Origin: Coenobita brevimanus
Taxonomy: Eukaryota > Arthropoda > Malacostraca > Decapoda > Coenobitidae
Direction of reading: 5' to 3'
NCBI GenBank assembly: GCA_032717465.1
Contig: CM064663.1
Location: 15,862,358 to 15,926,357, forward strand
DNA length: 64,000 bases
Shown: piece after piece, positions 21,604-31,660 of the stretch
Layout: every line of letters begins with the position of its first letter
Numbering within the stretch: position 1 is the first letter of the stretch
Program-made: the position numbers and the translations under genes
The notes under the pieces: generated by a model
What the model was told of the DNA's origin: nothing
Database searches by the model: none
The model's input: only the letters and a program-made list of their open reading frames with translations

Positions 21604-23793
21604 ATGCCCGCCGCCGGACCTCCCACCTCGCCACCCCCCCACCCCACCACCGGGCCGCTACCACACCACCACCCCAGGAGGACACGACGGTGGGGCTAGT
21701 GACCCAGGTCAAGAGGGTCACCGGGACACTACTGTCCTGAGCCCCTGTTCCCTGCAACTTCCCCAACACCAGGTGACCGGAGAAAGTCAACTACCTTGCA
21801 GGCGGGACAACCATCGTCAGAATTGGGGTGGGACTGAACAAGATTCAGTCCCAGGTAACACCGTGTTGACGGCTATTGTTACACCCTCAAGGGCAGGAGG
21901 CCCAAGGCTACGGCCTAAAGAGTGTACCAGGGTAGAGAGACCCTCGGTTATGGCCTTAGTACACTCTGGAGAGAGAGTTGCCCCTGTGCATCCCTCTCCT
22001 GCTGTTCTATCCTACGGGAGCAACACCGCGCCGACGGCCCCTGTACGTGGTGGGGAAGGAGCAGCCACTGTACGCCCTTCAGTTGCTTCTCGTCGGGAAG
22101 ATCAGCTCCCAGCTACAGCCAAAGTACGTACCAGGGTAGAGAGGCCCTTGGCTATCGTACTTGCAGCTTTTCCCTATTACGGGAGCAACACTGCGCTGAC
22201 GGCCCCTGTACATGTCGGAGAAGGAGTGGCTCATGTATGCCCTTCACTTGCTCCTTTTAAGGCGGGTAGGTTTACGGCCCCGGCCAAAGCACATACCAGG
22301 GTAGAGAGGCCCTTGAAGATAGCATCAGTACGTACCGGAGAGAGTGTGGCCCCTGTGCCCCCTACTCCTGCTTTTCCCTACTACGGGAGCAACACCGCGC
22401 CAACGGCCCCTGTACGTGGTGGGGAAGGAGCGGCCACTGTACACCCTTCAGTTGCTCCTTGTACGACGGGTAGGCTCACGGCCACAGCCAAAGTACGTAC
22501 CAGGGTAAGGCGACCCAAGACTCCGGCCTCAGGATGTACCGGAGAGGACACGGGCTACGTGAATCCTTCTCCTGCCTCTTCCCCCTGTGGGAGCCCTTCG
22601 TCACCACCTGGGAGTGTTGCCCCGGAGGTGTCGCTAGAGTGGTGGCAATGCCCGATACCGGACCTACCTCCTACGCCTGGGAGATCCTTGTTCCTGCCCG
22701 AGACCCGATGGAGAAATTGCTGCAGCCCAGCCCTGTTGGCGCCTCTCCCCATAGGCGCCCGCAGTCCCAGGACCCCCAGGCCAGACCCACAGGCTCCCGA
22801 CAAGGGCAACCCAGGCTCCCTCACCCCACGGAGCCAGAGACGACAGGCCCGACTCCTCCAGCTGTTCGGCCCCAGTCTCGAGGGCCACCTCTCAGGTCAA
22901 GGCCCCCAGACTGGAGGGCCTCCCTGCACCCCACCGACGAGGCTCCGACTCGAGGGCCACCTCTCAGGTCGAGGCCCCCAGACAGGAGGGCCTCCCTGCA
23001 CCTCACCAACGAGTGGGACCCGGGCAGTGACTCCCGGCGGGTAGTATATTGCCCTCTGCAGGCCGGGTCCCCCTAGGGTTCTCCCCTCACGCCCCTGCTA
23101 CGGAGTGAACATTACCCAAGAGATACAGGTAAATAGTGACGCCCCTTGTGCCGAGAACAAACCAGGGGAAATAACAGTGAACAGTGACCGAATGAAGACC
23201 AGTGTAAAACCAGTGACAGTTACTATTAGTCCAAAAGAACTCAGTGCCCGGCAGGACAGAGAATGAACATTAACGTAATTGTATGAGTCCCCCAGTAAAA
23301 GAACTTTCTGTGACTGAATAGAGACTAGGGTGCGCTGGCAAATCAAAAGCCTGTGTGTAAGTGTCACCGCGACTAGGTGACTGTGTCAAGTGTCGCGATC
23401 CGCACCTTGTCTTATTTATAGTAGTATTTCCCCCATGGACTTTTAATCTTGTTTATTCCCTTTGTTTTCGACTAAATGTATATCCTGCCTAAAAGTGACA
23501 TACGGGTATTAACATATGTAATTCAGGACATCAATGTATGTGCATTGTTTTGTGTACTAAGCGTGACTGTATCTTGTGGTGTTGAAGGTTAACTCTGTGT
23601 CCCTGGCTCCTGTATCTCAAATATCATTCTGTGTTTTATTGTAACGGTTAGAATTAAGGCAATAGATGTGTTAAGGTATACTGCCTGGTTTTTATGTCCT
23701 GTTCCTTTATGGGTGCTTTACTTCCGGTCCGGAAAGAGGACCCCGCTTCAGTCGCTAGTGTTTTTGGGAGGAGAAGTCGACCTAAAAACACCA
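21604..23793 (+). mobile_element. 5' LTR of Ty3/gypsy element
   Basis: Long direct repeat of the sequence at 29200-31034. It begins TGCCCGCCGCCGGACC and ends CCTAAAAACACCA, and is about 2.19 kb against 1.84 kb for the 3' copy. The difference comes mainly from extra copies of an internal repeat between about 22080 and 22440 (CGGGAGCAACACCGCGC and CGGCCCCTGTACGTGGTGGG phrases). A TATTTATAG near 23410 is a possible TATA box. The last 690 bases show roughly a dozen differences from the 3' LTR by eye. No clear target site duplication was found. Confidence 0.88.
21773..23044 (+). CDS. Long repetitive open frame inside the 5' LTR
   Basis: 423 codons beginning MTGESQLPCRRDNHRQNWGG, lying wholly within the LTR. 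It contains repeated modules with phrases YGSNTAPTAPVRGGEGAATV and TRVERP, then a Pro/Arg/Gly-rich C-terminal half ending with two EGHLSGxGPQTGGPPC repeats. No known retroviral or transposon domain is visible. The same frame is retained in the 3' LTR although the two differ by net 354 bases (118 codons). This is consistent with coding constraint but could be coincidence of a codon-multiple repeat. Frame shared with a GC-rich composition makes a non-coding explanation quite possible. Confidence 0.3.
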   Translation: MTGESQLPCRRDNHRQNWGGTEQDSVPGNTVLTAIVTPSRAGGPRLRPKECTRVERPSVMALVHSGERVAPVHPSPAVLSYGSNTAPTAPVRGGEGAATVRPSVASRREDQLPATAKVRTRVERPLAIVLAAFPYYGSNTALTAPVHVGEGVAHVCPSLAPFKAGRFTAPAKAHTRVERPLKIASVRTGESVAPVPPTPAFPYYGSNTAPTAPVRGGEGAATVHPSVAPCTTGRLTATAKVRTRVRRPKTPASGCTGEDTGYVNPSPASSPCGSPSSPPGSVAPEVSLEWWQCPIPDLPPTPGRSLFLPETRWRNCCSPALLAPLPIGARSPRTPRPDPQAPDKGNPGSLTPRSQRRQARLLQLFGPSLEGHLSGQGPQTGGPPCTPPTRLRLEGHLSGRGPQTGGPPCTSPTSGTRAVTPGG

Positions 23794-23802
23794 ACATAAT
23801 AC

Positions 23803-23820
23803 TGGTGGCAAGCGGTGGTT
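23803..23820 (+). other. Candidate primer binding site
   Basis: TGGTGGCAAGCGGTGG lies 9 bases after the inferred 5' LTR end. TGG is the expected complement of a tRNA 3' CCA. The tRNA species is not assigned, and the spacer is longer than usual, so the LTR end may be a few bases further right. Confidence 0.45.
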
Positions 23821-23868
23821 CTGGATCCGAGTAAAAGCACGGAGGAACGATAAAAGGAAACTTGCACA

Positions 23869-24753
23869 ATGGCAGCCAAACCGCACATTCAGTTGCCAAA
23901 ATTCAACCCGGACCAATGTGACATTGAAGTGTATTTAGATATGGTCAAACCCCTCTTAGACATAGGGTTCGACTCGGACAAAGAAAAGATTGCAGTCACA
24001 TTGCCTAACCTGGATAAAATATTCGCCACCGTCGCACCAAAAATCGTCCCAGAACTGACGTGGGACCAATTCTCACAAATTGTAAGACAGGCTTTCATGC
24101 CTTCCATAGGCAGAGTTGTCGCTCTCTCTCAACTCGACGCCCTCACCTCCGACGGTAACCTAGACGACACATTCGTCCAGGCTCGGCGCCTTGTCAGCGC
24201 CGCTTATCCTGAGGCAACCACAAATACTTGGGATATACACACATTCAATGCCCTGCTGAGGATTCTCCCTAGCACTGTCAGGGAGCATTTCTCCATCTAT
24301 GATCCCTCGGGGTACATAGACCAGGACCTGCAACTCGTCAGACGTCTCCATGCCGCCCGTCCCATACCACAACCACTGCACGCGGTGACAAGATTCTCCA
24401 CAAACCAGAACCCCCCACCAAAACCAAAACCACCGCCTCACCAGTCACCCACGGAGCCGCCTCCTACTACGCCCAGGGCTTACCCGCAGAAGAAACGCCC
24501 CAACACCAGGAATCAAGGCAACCTCATCACGATAAATCCTTGGGAGTTTACGGCTTGCAGTTGCACCTGCCCCCTGCACGACATAAGAGAGCAGCTCAAG
24601 GCAAGCAGGCGCAGGAGTTTTAACCAAGGGCATAAGAAAGTCTCCTCCTTGGACGACGACGCCCCGGAAGATGACGCGCCGCCCCTAACCTATCCAGAAC
24701 CGGACGACGAGGAACTCGATGACCACGCCCAACCTCAACAGATGGATTTTTAG
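23869..24753 (+). CDS. gag: Gag-like protein of Ty3/gypsy element
   Basis: Intact 294-codon frame starting at ATG in good context (ACAATGGC), 76 bases after the 5' LTR end. The N-terminal part (IQLPKFNPDQCDIEVYLDM, EKIAVTLPNLD, LTWDQFSQIVRQAF) has the helical capsid-like pattern usual for Ty3/gypsy Gag. Residues 175-215 are Pro/Lys/Thr-rich. No CCHC zinc knuckle is present; a short CSCTCPLHD cluster stands in its place. The C-terminus is acidic (DDDAPEDDAPPL, EPDDEELDDH). It is the only internal gene of the element without a visible disabling change. Structural role: would assemble the particle and bind element RNA. Confidence 0.75.
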   Translation: MAAKPHIQLPKFNPDQCDIEVYLDMVKPLLDIGFDSDKEKIAVTLPNLDKIFATVAPKIVPELTWDQFSQIVRQAFMPSIGRVVALSQLDALTSDGNLDDTFVQARRLVSAAYPEATTNTWDIHTFNALLRILPSTVREHFSIYDPSGYIDQDLQLVRRLHAARPIPQPLHAVTRFSTNQNPPPKPKPPPHQSPTEPPPTTPRAYPQKKRPNTRNQGNLITINPWEFTACSCTCPLHDIREQLKASRRRSFNQGHKKVSSLDDDAPEDDAPPLTYPEPDDEELDDHAQPQQMDF

Positions 24754-24851
24754 GCCCGCCCCCCCACCTCCCCACGGTGGCAGGGGCCACCTCACAAAGC
24801 TACAGACCCCCAGTCTACAACAAAATTTGGTTGAACGGGGTTAAGGCATGA

Positions 24852-25511
24852 CTACTGGTAGACACGGGAGCAGCCAGGTTATGCCTCTACTCCCACTTCT
24901 ACTCCCGCCACACCTCTGCCTTCGGCCCTCTTCTCCCCACCTCAGCCAACCTCGTAGACGCGGGGGATGGCCCCCTACCCATCCGTGGGGAAACACGGGC
25001 CCTTCAAACCAACACTTACCAACGAGTATCCACCCACCGCCCATTCATCATATTTGATTCCACCTGTAATCAATATGATGGATACCTTGGGCTGGACCTC
25101 CTCCAAAAACTCCACGCGACCATTGACTGTCATCAGCACCGCCTCCACTTCAGTCCAGCCTGCCCCAACCAAGCATCAATCAACAAGAAAAAATCTGGAA
25201 GAAAAAAGAAGAACAACACCACCTCCCCCACACCACCCAGACACTCACACTCCCCGGACACTCACACTCACCTGCCCCAACCCACCTGTACATATGACCC
25301 CAACCCACCCTCACTCAACGCCTCACTTCATCCCTCTCCATCCCCACCCTCCACTCCACGTCTTCTGGACCCTTCCCCATCTTTTCCTGCCACTATCGCT
25401 TCCACAAGCACCATTCCACCCCACCACGAAGCTTGGGTAAAACTTAACAGACCCTCTGGTACCTCTGTCCTTTTTTCACCATCCATACCCACCGGACCAC
25501 TCTCTCCTGTT
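24852..25511 (+). pseudogene. pol: Retroelement aspartic protease region, broken
   Basis: Open stretch of 220 codons bounded by TGA at 24849-24851 and TAG at 25512-25514, with no ATG. It begins LLVDTGAARLCLYSHF, carrying the DTG active-site motif of retropepsins, and further on has DGYLGLDLLQKLHATID, the usual C-terminal hydrophobic motif. A long basic then Pro/Ser/Thr-rich linker follows. It is in a different frame from gag and from the reverse transcriptase. The stop immediately before the active site would prevent fusion to Gag unless read through or shifted. In an intact relative it would cut the Gag-Pol polyprotein. Confidence 0.7.
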
Positions 25512-25602
25512 TAGTGTCCCCCACCTTCCTTCCCCCACATGCCCAAGAGATCCGTATCGCAAACCTCGCAACAACACCACTAACTCTACCGTGAGGACTC
25601 AT

Positions 25603-26402
25603 CATTGGCTACACGGAAGAAGCCGAACCATGCCAAGCACCACCCCCTGATCATCCCACTCTCCCCGACTTACCATTACATCTATCCCCTTCCCAAACCA
25701 ACAGCCTCCGACAACTCCTCTTGGACTTTCAGGACCTATTCTCCTCCGGCCCAACAGACCTTGCCCACACTACTTATCTCAGCCACGAGATACATACGAC
25801 CGGACCTCCCATTCGCCAACCATCACGCCGAAAAAATCCAAAACAACGGGCAGAAGACCGGCAGGTCCAGGATATGCTTGATGCCGGTGTTATCTCCAGC
25901 TCCACTAGCCCGTGGTCCTCACCTGTTGTACTCGTGCGAAAGAAAAACGGGACCATGCGCTTTTGCATCGATTACCGCAGTGTGAACGACATTACTATCA
26001 AAGACGCTATGCCCCTACCCAGGATTGACGACTCGCTTGACTCCCTGCACAGATCAACTTGGTTCTCTACCCTAGATCTGCAATCAGGCTATTGGCAAGT
26101 CCCCGTCCACCCAGACGACAAGCACAAGACCGCCTTCTCAACATCGAATGGGAAGCATTACTAATTCAATGTTCTTCCCTTTGGACTCTGCAATGCCCCT
26201 ACCACATTTTCACGCCTAATGGAGTCTGTTCTGAGCGGGCTAACCTGGGAGACTTGTTTGGCGTACCTAGATGACGTCATCATTTTCAGTCACACCTGGG
26301 CCGACCACCTCCACCGCCTCAAAGTGCGTCTTGGCCGAAAGATCAGTCTCTTTCCTTGGACACCTAATTAACGCTGAAGGCATCTCCCCTGACCCAGACA
26401 AA
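25603..26402 (+). pseudogene. pol: Retroelement reverse transcriptase region, broken
   Basis: Reads (frame of 25721) DMLDAGVISSSTSPWSSPVV, KKNGTMRFCIDYRSVND, FSTLDLQSGYWQV, then a TAA at 26162-26164. It continues in the same frame with VLPFGLCNAPTTFSRLM and the catalytic YLDDVIIFS at about 26264. After HLHRLK the frame changes near 26320 to give VSFLGHLINAEGISPDPDKL. About a dozen or more residues expected between these blocks are missing, so a small deletion probably caused the shift. Motif order and wording are those of Ty3/gypsy reverse transcriptases. The enzyme cannot be made as one product from this copy. Confidence 0.85.
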
Positions 26403-26403
26403 C

Positions 26404-27051
26404 TATATATGTGCGATCGCCGACATCCCCATACCTCGCGACGTACACGAAACTAGAGCCTTTCTAGACCTAACTTCATACAACAGGCGGTTCGTAAAAG
26501 GATTTGCAGACATCGCCAAACCCCTACACAACCTAACAAAAAAAGGTGAACCATTCATATGGACAGAACCAAGGAAAACTGCATTCACCACCCTCAAGTC
26601 CAAGCTGACCTCTGCCCCCATCGTCGCTTTCCCAGATTACAACCTCCCATTCCGTCTATATACCGACATCTCACTTATTGCCATAAGGGCTGTCCTTGCC
26701 CAAGTGCAAAACGGCCATGAGCATATCATCGCCTGTGCCAGCCGCAACTTAAACCCTGCAGAAAGAAATTACGCAGCCACCAAACGCGAGTGCCTCGGAC
26801 TCATCTGGTCGCTCGATTACTTCTGTTCCTATATCTCAGGCACCCATGTGATAGTCATTACGGACCACCAATCCCTACAGTGGTTATGCCAGTCCAACAC
26901 CACCAACGCGCAACTCATACGATGGCGAGAAGCACTCGAGGAGTACGATTTCGAGATCTCATACCGACCAGGCAAGCTCCACACAAACGCCGATGCCCTG
27001 TCCCGTCTACCCATCAATGCAATTTCCGCAGAGCCAGACCTGATCCAAATG
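26404..27051 (+). pseudogene. pol: Retroelement RNase H region, broken
   Basis: A new frame from about 26404 gives the tether (RAFLDLTSYNRRFVKGFADI, KPLHNLTKKGEPFIW) and RNase H. RNase H blocks are YTDISLIAIRAVLAQ, ERNYAATKRECLGLIWSLDY and VITDHQSLQWL, then the family's RPGKLHTNADALSRL ending. The Asp and Glu residues of these motifs are present. The small residues normally after the first Asp are altered (ISLIAIR). A TGA at 27052-27054 separates it from integrase in the same frame. Confidence 0.82.
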
Positions 27052-27054
27052 TGA

Positions 27055-28140
27055 CACAACAAACAACACTCTACATGGATCCCGCCGAACACATTCGCCA
27101 AACTCCACCCTCACGGCAAGCACGTGTTCGATCCCAACGGACACGTCGTCCTAAGCCCTACCACCGCCCACGACACTATGCTGCACCTCCACGCCAACAA
27201 TGGCGTCCACCTGGGGACTAAGAAACTCCTACAAATCTTTAGTGACATGTACTGGACCCCTAACCCATCTACCATTGCCAAGAACATCATACAATCCTGC
27301 CGTGCCTGTGCTTTGGGGAAGGACATCACACACACACCCAGCCCTTCAGGAAAATTATCAGTGCAGAAACCTTGGCAATTGCTTTCCCTAGACGTCGTCG
27401 GCCCCCTCACACCCAAAGCAGGGTACAAATACATTATCATATTCGTGGATGTGTATTCAAAGTTTATCATCGCATGCCCCGCCAAAGATCACAGTGCAGT
27501 ATCAGTCGCCAACGCCCTCACTCGCCATGTCTTCCCTTATTTTGGCATTCCCCAAGCACTGCACTCGGGTAATGCCCCAGAATTCACTGGCAAAGCCTGG
27601 GAAGAACTGGCGAATATATTTGGATGCCATATCTCCCACTCATCCCCCTACTGGCTCCAAGGTAACAGCATCTGTGAGAGGAGCTATCGCTCCCTCATGA
27701 ATCAGGTCCGCACACGCATTATGCAAACAGGGAACGACGATTGGCCTGCCCACGTCAAGATTATCCAATGGGGCCTAAATACATGCCCACAAGAAGACGG
27801 GCTAACACCACATGAGCGATTTTTCGGGGAAACCCAGCTCCTCCTACCCCTCCGCCACCACCTCCACCCACCCACCCCGCCCTCCACTACCGACCCTCTC
27901 CACAACCTCAAACGCCGCCTCCACCACCTACACACCCAACAGGACCTGGTGCCCAACACCAACCACTCCAACCCATACAAACCTGGACAGTCTGTCGTCG
28001 TAGTGCACCTTCCCGCCCCCACCAAGACCTCCCCCCGGTTCAATGGCCCCTTCAAAATAATTTTAGTCCCTAACCCCTACCAAGTAATCATTGACCAACA
28101 AGGACAACACCGCACATACCGAAATCACCACGTGCGACCC
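27055..28140 (+). pseudogene. pol: Retroelement integrase, catalytic residue lost
   Basis: Same frame as RNase H. An N-terminal zinc-binding pattern is visible (HDTMLHLHANNGVHLG ... SCRACALGK). The core has LSLDVVGPLTPKAGYKYI with the first catalytic Asp and QGNSICERSYRSL with the catalytic Glu. The segment that should hold the second Asp reads ALHSGNAPEFTG, with Gly or Ser where Asp is expected. The C-terminal part contains SPRFNGPFKIILVPNPYQV, a GPF-type module of Ty3/gypsy integrases, followed by RTYRNHHVRPFHPP. Order PR-RT-RH-IN identifies Ty3/gypsy rather than copia. The copy is predicted to be catalytically dead. Confidence 0.85.
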
Positions 28141-29334
28141 TTCCACCCACCCAACAAAGACCACCCCCGCACCCGCGCGCCCTGCACCTCTTCCCACACA
28201 CCTGTCCACACCGAGCCTTCCAAGAATTACCCCCCAGCCTCCTACTCTTGCTCCTTCTCACCCCCACCCTCCACCTCACCAACGGCCAGCCCACCTCCCA
28301 ACACACCCGACCCCGACACACCACCACCACCGCCTGCACCACTGCCACCGCCCAACACCGCCACCTCCTCACAGCCCACAACTCACCTCCATACCACCTA
28401 TCCACCCACCACCTCCCACACCACACCGCCTCCACCGCCTACATCACCACCACCACCCAAAGCCACCACCTCCTCACAGCTCACCACTCACCCTCCTACC
28501 ACCTGTACACCCACCACCCCCATCCCCCATGACCATTCTCATTATATGCGCCACACCGCATCCCCACTCGCCTCCCCCCCTAACGGCCGCACGCCCTCAC
28601 CACCACCACGTGCACAACCACCCTCACCACCCACACCCACACTCACTACCACCACCACCAGATCAGGACGCCTTTCACGCCCAGCCTCCAGATACACTCC
28701 AACACCACCTCCCATTGCACGTCCATCCCGCCACCCACCACCACGAACCCCCCCTACCCTAAACACCTCCCCAATAACCCTCCCCCTCCAACAAGCACGA
28801 TGGAATCCTCCCAAGTCCCAATTCCCCAAAGTACAACGCTCCTCCCACCGACCCATCCCCCATAAAACCACCAATCTCCCGTCACTCTCCAGCATTCAGC
28901 TTCCATCTCCTCACCAGGCACCATTCCCTGAGATGAAAGTGACCAGGGGCACTGGCTACCCCACGACCGCCCACACGTCAGAATCTGAGGGACCCCCCAC
29001 CTTCTCCGCCTCCTACGCCGGACCGACCACCCATCCTCCCTCCGGCTCACTCTCAACCCCCATCAAGAGCCTCACCCCATCACCTACCACTGGATCAGCC
29101 TCCTACAACACCTCATCCCGGCCCACCAGACATCCACCTCCAGGACATACCACCTCCAGTCATGGGGTCATGACTTTTCCATCACGGAGGGTGGTGAAAT
29201 GCCCGCCGCCAGACCTCCCACCTCGCCACCCCCGACCCCACCACCGGGCCGCTACCACACCACCACCCCAGGAGGACACAACGGTGGGGCTAGTGACCCA
29301 GGTCAAGAGGGTCACCGGGACACTACTGTCCTGA
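28141..29334 (+). CDS. Pro/Thr-rich C-terminal extension of the pol frame
   Basis: The integrase frame remains open for about 400 further codons rich in Pro, Thr, Ser and His (TSPPPPKATTSSQ-type runs). It crosses the polypurine tract and ends 134 bases inside the 3' LTR at TGTLLS. No envelope features are seen: no signal peptide, membrane segment or furin site. It could be a disordered extension, a degenerate third gene, or simply C-rich sequence lacking stops. Two other frames are also partly open. Confidence 0.4.
   Translation, partial: FHPPNKDHPRTRAPCTSSHTPVHTEPSKNYPPASYSCSFSPPPSTSPTASPPPNTPDPDTPPPPPAPLPPPNTATSSQPTTHLHTTYPPTTSHTTPPPPPTSPPPPKATTSSQLTTHPPTTCTPTTPIPHDHSHYMRHTASPLASPPNGRTPSPPPRAQPPSPPTPTLTTTTTRSGRLSRPASRYTPTPPPIARPSRHPPPRTPPTLNTSPITLPLQQARWNPPKSQFPKVQRSSHRPIPHKTTNLPSLSSIQLPSPHQAPFPEMKVTRGTGYPTTAHTSESEGPPTFSASYAGPTTHPPSGSLSTPIKSLTPSPTTGSASYNTSSRPTRHPPPGHTTSSHGVMTFPSRRVVKCPPPDLPPRHPRPHHRAATTPPPQEDTTVGLVTQVKRVTGTLLS
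29186..29199 (+). other. Polypurine tract
   Basis: GGAGGGTGGTGAAA immediately precedes the 3' LTR start TGCCCGCC. This is the expected place and near-purine composition for priming plus-strand DNA synthesis. Confidence 0.7.
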
Positions 29335-31034
29335 GCCCCTGTTCCCTGCAACTGCCCCAACACCAGGTGACCGGAGAAAGTCAACTACCTTGCGGGCGGG
29401 AAAACCATCACCAGAATTGGGGTGGGACTGAACAAGATTCAGTCCCAGGTAACACCGTGTTGACGGCTATTGTTACACCCTCAAGGGCAGGAGGCCCAAG
29501 GGCAGGAGGCCCAAGGCTATGGCCTAAAGAGTGTACCAGGGTAGAGAGACCCTCGGTTATGGCCTTAGTACACTCTGGAGAGAGAGTTGCCCCTGTGCAT
29601 CCCTCTCCTGCGGTTCTATCCTACAGGAGCAACACCGCGCCGACGGCCCCTGTACGTGGTGGGGAAGGAGCGGCCACTGTACACCCTTCAGTTGCTCCTT
29701 GTACGACGGGTAGGCTCACGGCCACAGCCAAAGTACATACCAGGGTAAGGCGACCCAAGACTCCGGCCTCAGGATGTACCGGAGAGGACACGGGCTACGT
29801 GAATCCTTCTCCTGTCTCTTCCCCCTGTGGGAGCCCTTCATCACCACCCGGGAGTGTTGCCCCGGAGGTGTCGCTAGAGTGGTGGCAATGCCTGATACCG
29901 GACCTACCTCCTACGCCTGGGAGATCTTTGTTCCTGCCCGAGACCAGAGGGAGAAGTTGCCGCAGCCCAGCCCTGTCGGTGCCTCTCCCCATAGGCGCCC
30001 GCGGTCCCAAGACCCCCAGGCCAGACCCACAGGCTCCCGACAAGGGCAACCCAGGCTCCCTCACCCCACGGAGCCAGAGACGACAGGCCCGACTCCTCCA
30101 GCTGTTCGGCCCCAGTCCCGAGGGCCACCTCTCAGGTTGAGGCCTCCAGACAGGAGGGCCTCCCTGCACCCCACCGACGAGGCTCCGACTCGAGGGCCAC
30201 CTCTCAGGTCGAGGCCCCCAGACAGGAGGGCCTCTCTGCACCTCACCGACGAGTGTGACCCGGGCAGTGACTCCCCGGCGGGTAGTATATTGCCCTCTGC
30301 AGGCCGGGTCCCCCTAGGGTTCTCCCCTCACGCCCCTGCTACGGAGTGAACATTACCCAAGAGATACAGGTAAATAGTGACGCCCCTTGTGCCGAGAACA
30401 AACCAGGGGAAATAACAGTGAACAGTGACCGAATGAAGACCAGTGTAAAACCAGTGACAGTTACTATTAGTCCAAAAGAACTCAGTGCCCGGCAGGACAG
30501 AGAATGAACATTAACGTAATTGTATGAGTCCCCCAGTAAAAGAACTTTCTGTGACTGAATAGAGACTAGGGTGTGCTGGCAAATCAAAAGCCTGTGTGTA
30601 AGTGTCACCGCGACTAGGTGACTGTGTCAAGTGTCGCGATCCGCACCTTGTCTTATTTATAGTAGTATTTCCCCCACGGACTTTTAATCTTGTTTATTCC
30701 CTTTGTTTTCGACAAAGTGTATATCCTGCCTAAAAGTGACATACGGGTATTAACATATATAATTCAGGACATCAATATATGTGCATTGTTTTGTGTACTA
30801 AGCGTGACTGTATCTTGTGGTGTTGAAGGTTAACTCTGTGTCCCTGTCTCCTGTATCTCAAATATCACTCTGTGTTTTATTGTAACGGTTAGAATTAAGG
30901 CAATAGATGTGTTAAGGTATACTGCCTGGTTTTTATGTCCTGTTCCTTTATGGGTGCTTTACTTCCGGTCCGGAAAGAGAACCCCGCTTCAGTCGCTAAT
31001 GTTTTTGGGACGAGAAGTTGACCTAAAAACACCA
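29200..31034 (+). mobile_element. 3' LTR of Ty3/gypsy element
   Basis: Direct repeat of 21604-23793, about 1.84 kb, ending CCTAAAAACACCA just before CCACAACAACCC and a (GT)n run. It carries fewer internal modules than the 5' LTR and a 15-base duplication (GGGCAGGAGGCCCAA) near 29488. The matching open frame (29199-30140) begins with an ATG that straddles the polypurine tract/LTR junction. It stops at TGA 30138-30140, where the 5' LTR has CAA. No target duplication was recognised next to it. Confidence 0.88.
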
Positions 31035-31045
31035 CCACAACAACC

Positions 31046-31046
31046 C

Positions 31047-31101
<55 letters not shown>
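31046..31101. repeat. (GT)n microsatellite
   Basis: Perfect GT run beginning about 12 bases after the LTR end. Confidence 0.97.
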
Positions 31102-31106
<5 letters not shown>

Positions 31107-31329
31107 GTAATAAAATATTTCTCTTAGTTTTGATACATTGCACCTTCTCATCCTGGAACAGCGGTCTCCATTTTTAGGGATTCAGGGGATTCGTTCACTC
31201 AAAATTCTACCAGCTTTTACTGTTCTCGATCAACTCTACCCTTTAAGCTGCTGGATGGTCTTCTCTACTTTGGGGACTATATCGATCTACGGTGAAATCA
31301 ATCAACAGCCACAAGAGCAATAAGCTAGA
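31102..31329. other. Unique sequence
   Basis: No repeat or gene signal seen. Confidence 0.4.
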
Positions 31330-31660
31330 GTAGACAGACCGTGCCAAAAGGAATGTGATAGAGTAGATTGACAACCGCAAAAGGAGTATGGTAGAATAGA
31401 CTGACAGCACCAAAAGGAGCATGGTAGGATAAGATGACAGTGGCAAAAGGAATATGTTTGAGTAGATAGATCACTGCATGAGTCGGGAACACTCTTATAG
31501 CAGCTATCAGTCTACTTTATCTGAACTTCTCCTTTTGCGGCTGCCAGTCTAATCTACCGTACTCCTTTTCAGTCTACTCTACCTTAGTCTTTTTCAGTCA
31601 ACTCTGACATACTCCTTTTCAGTCTAATGTACCCTACTCCCAATCAATTTACCGTACCAT
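31330..31660. repeat. 36-bp tandem repeat with an inverted array
   Basis: 31330-31470 holds about four units of GCAAAAGGAGTATGGTAGA...GACTGACAGC type. 31505-31655 holds about four units in the opposite orientation (GTCTAATCTACCGTACTCCT, TTTTCAGTCTACTCTACC). The two halves can pair over more than 100 bases. Confidence 0.85.

Noticed and set aside
28141..29199. Envelope gene downstream of integrase
   Set aside because: Only Pro/Thr/His-rich sequence; no signal peptide, cleavage site or membrane anchor.
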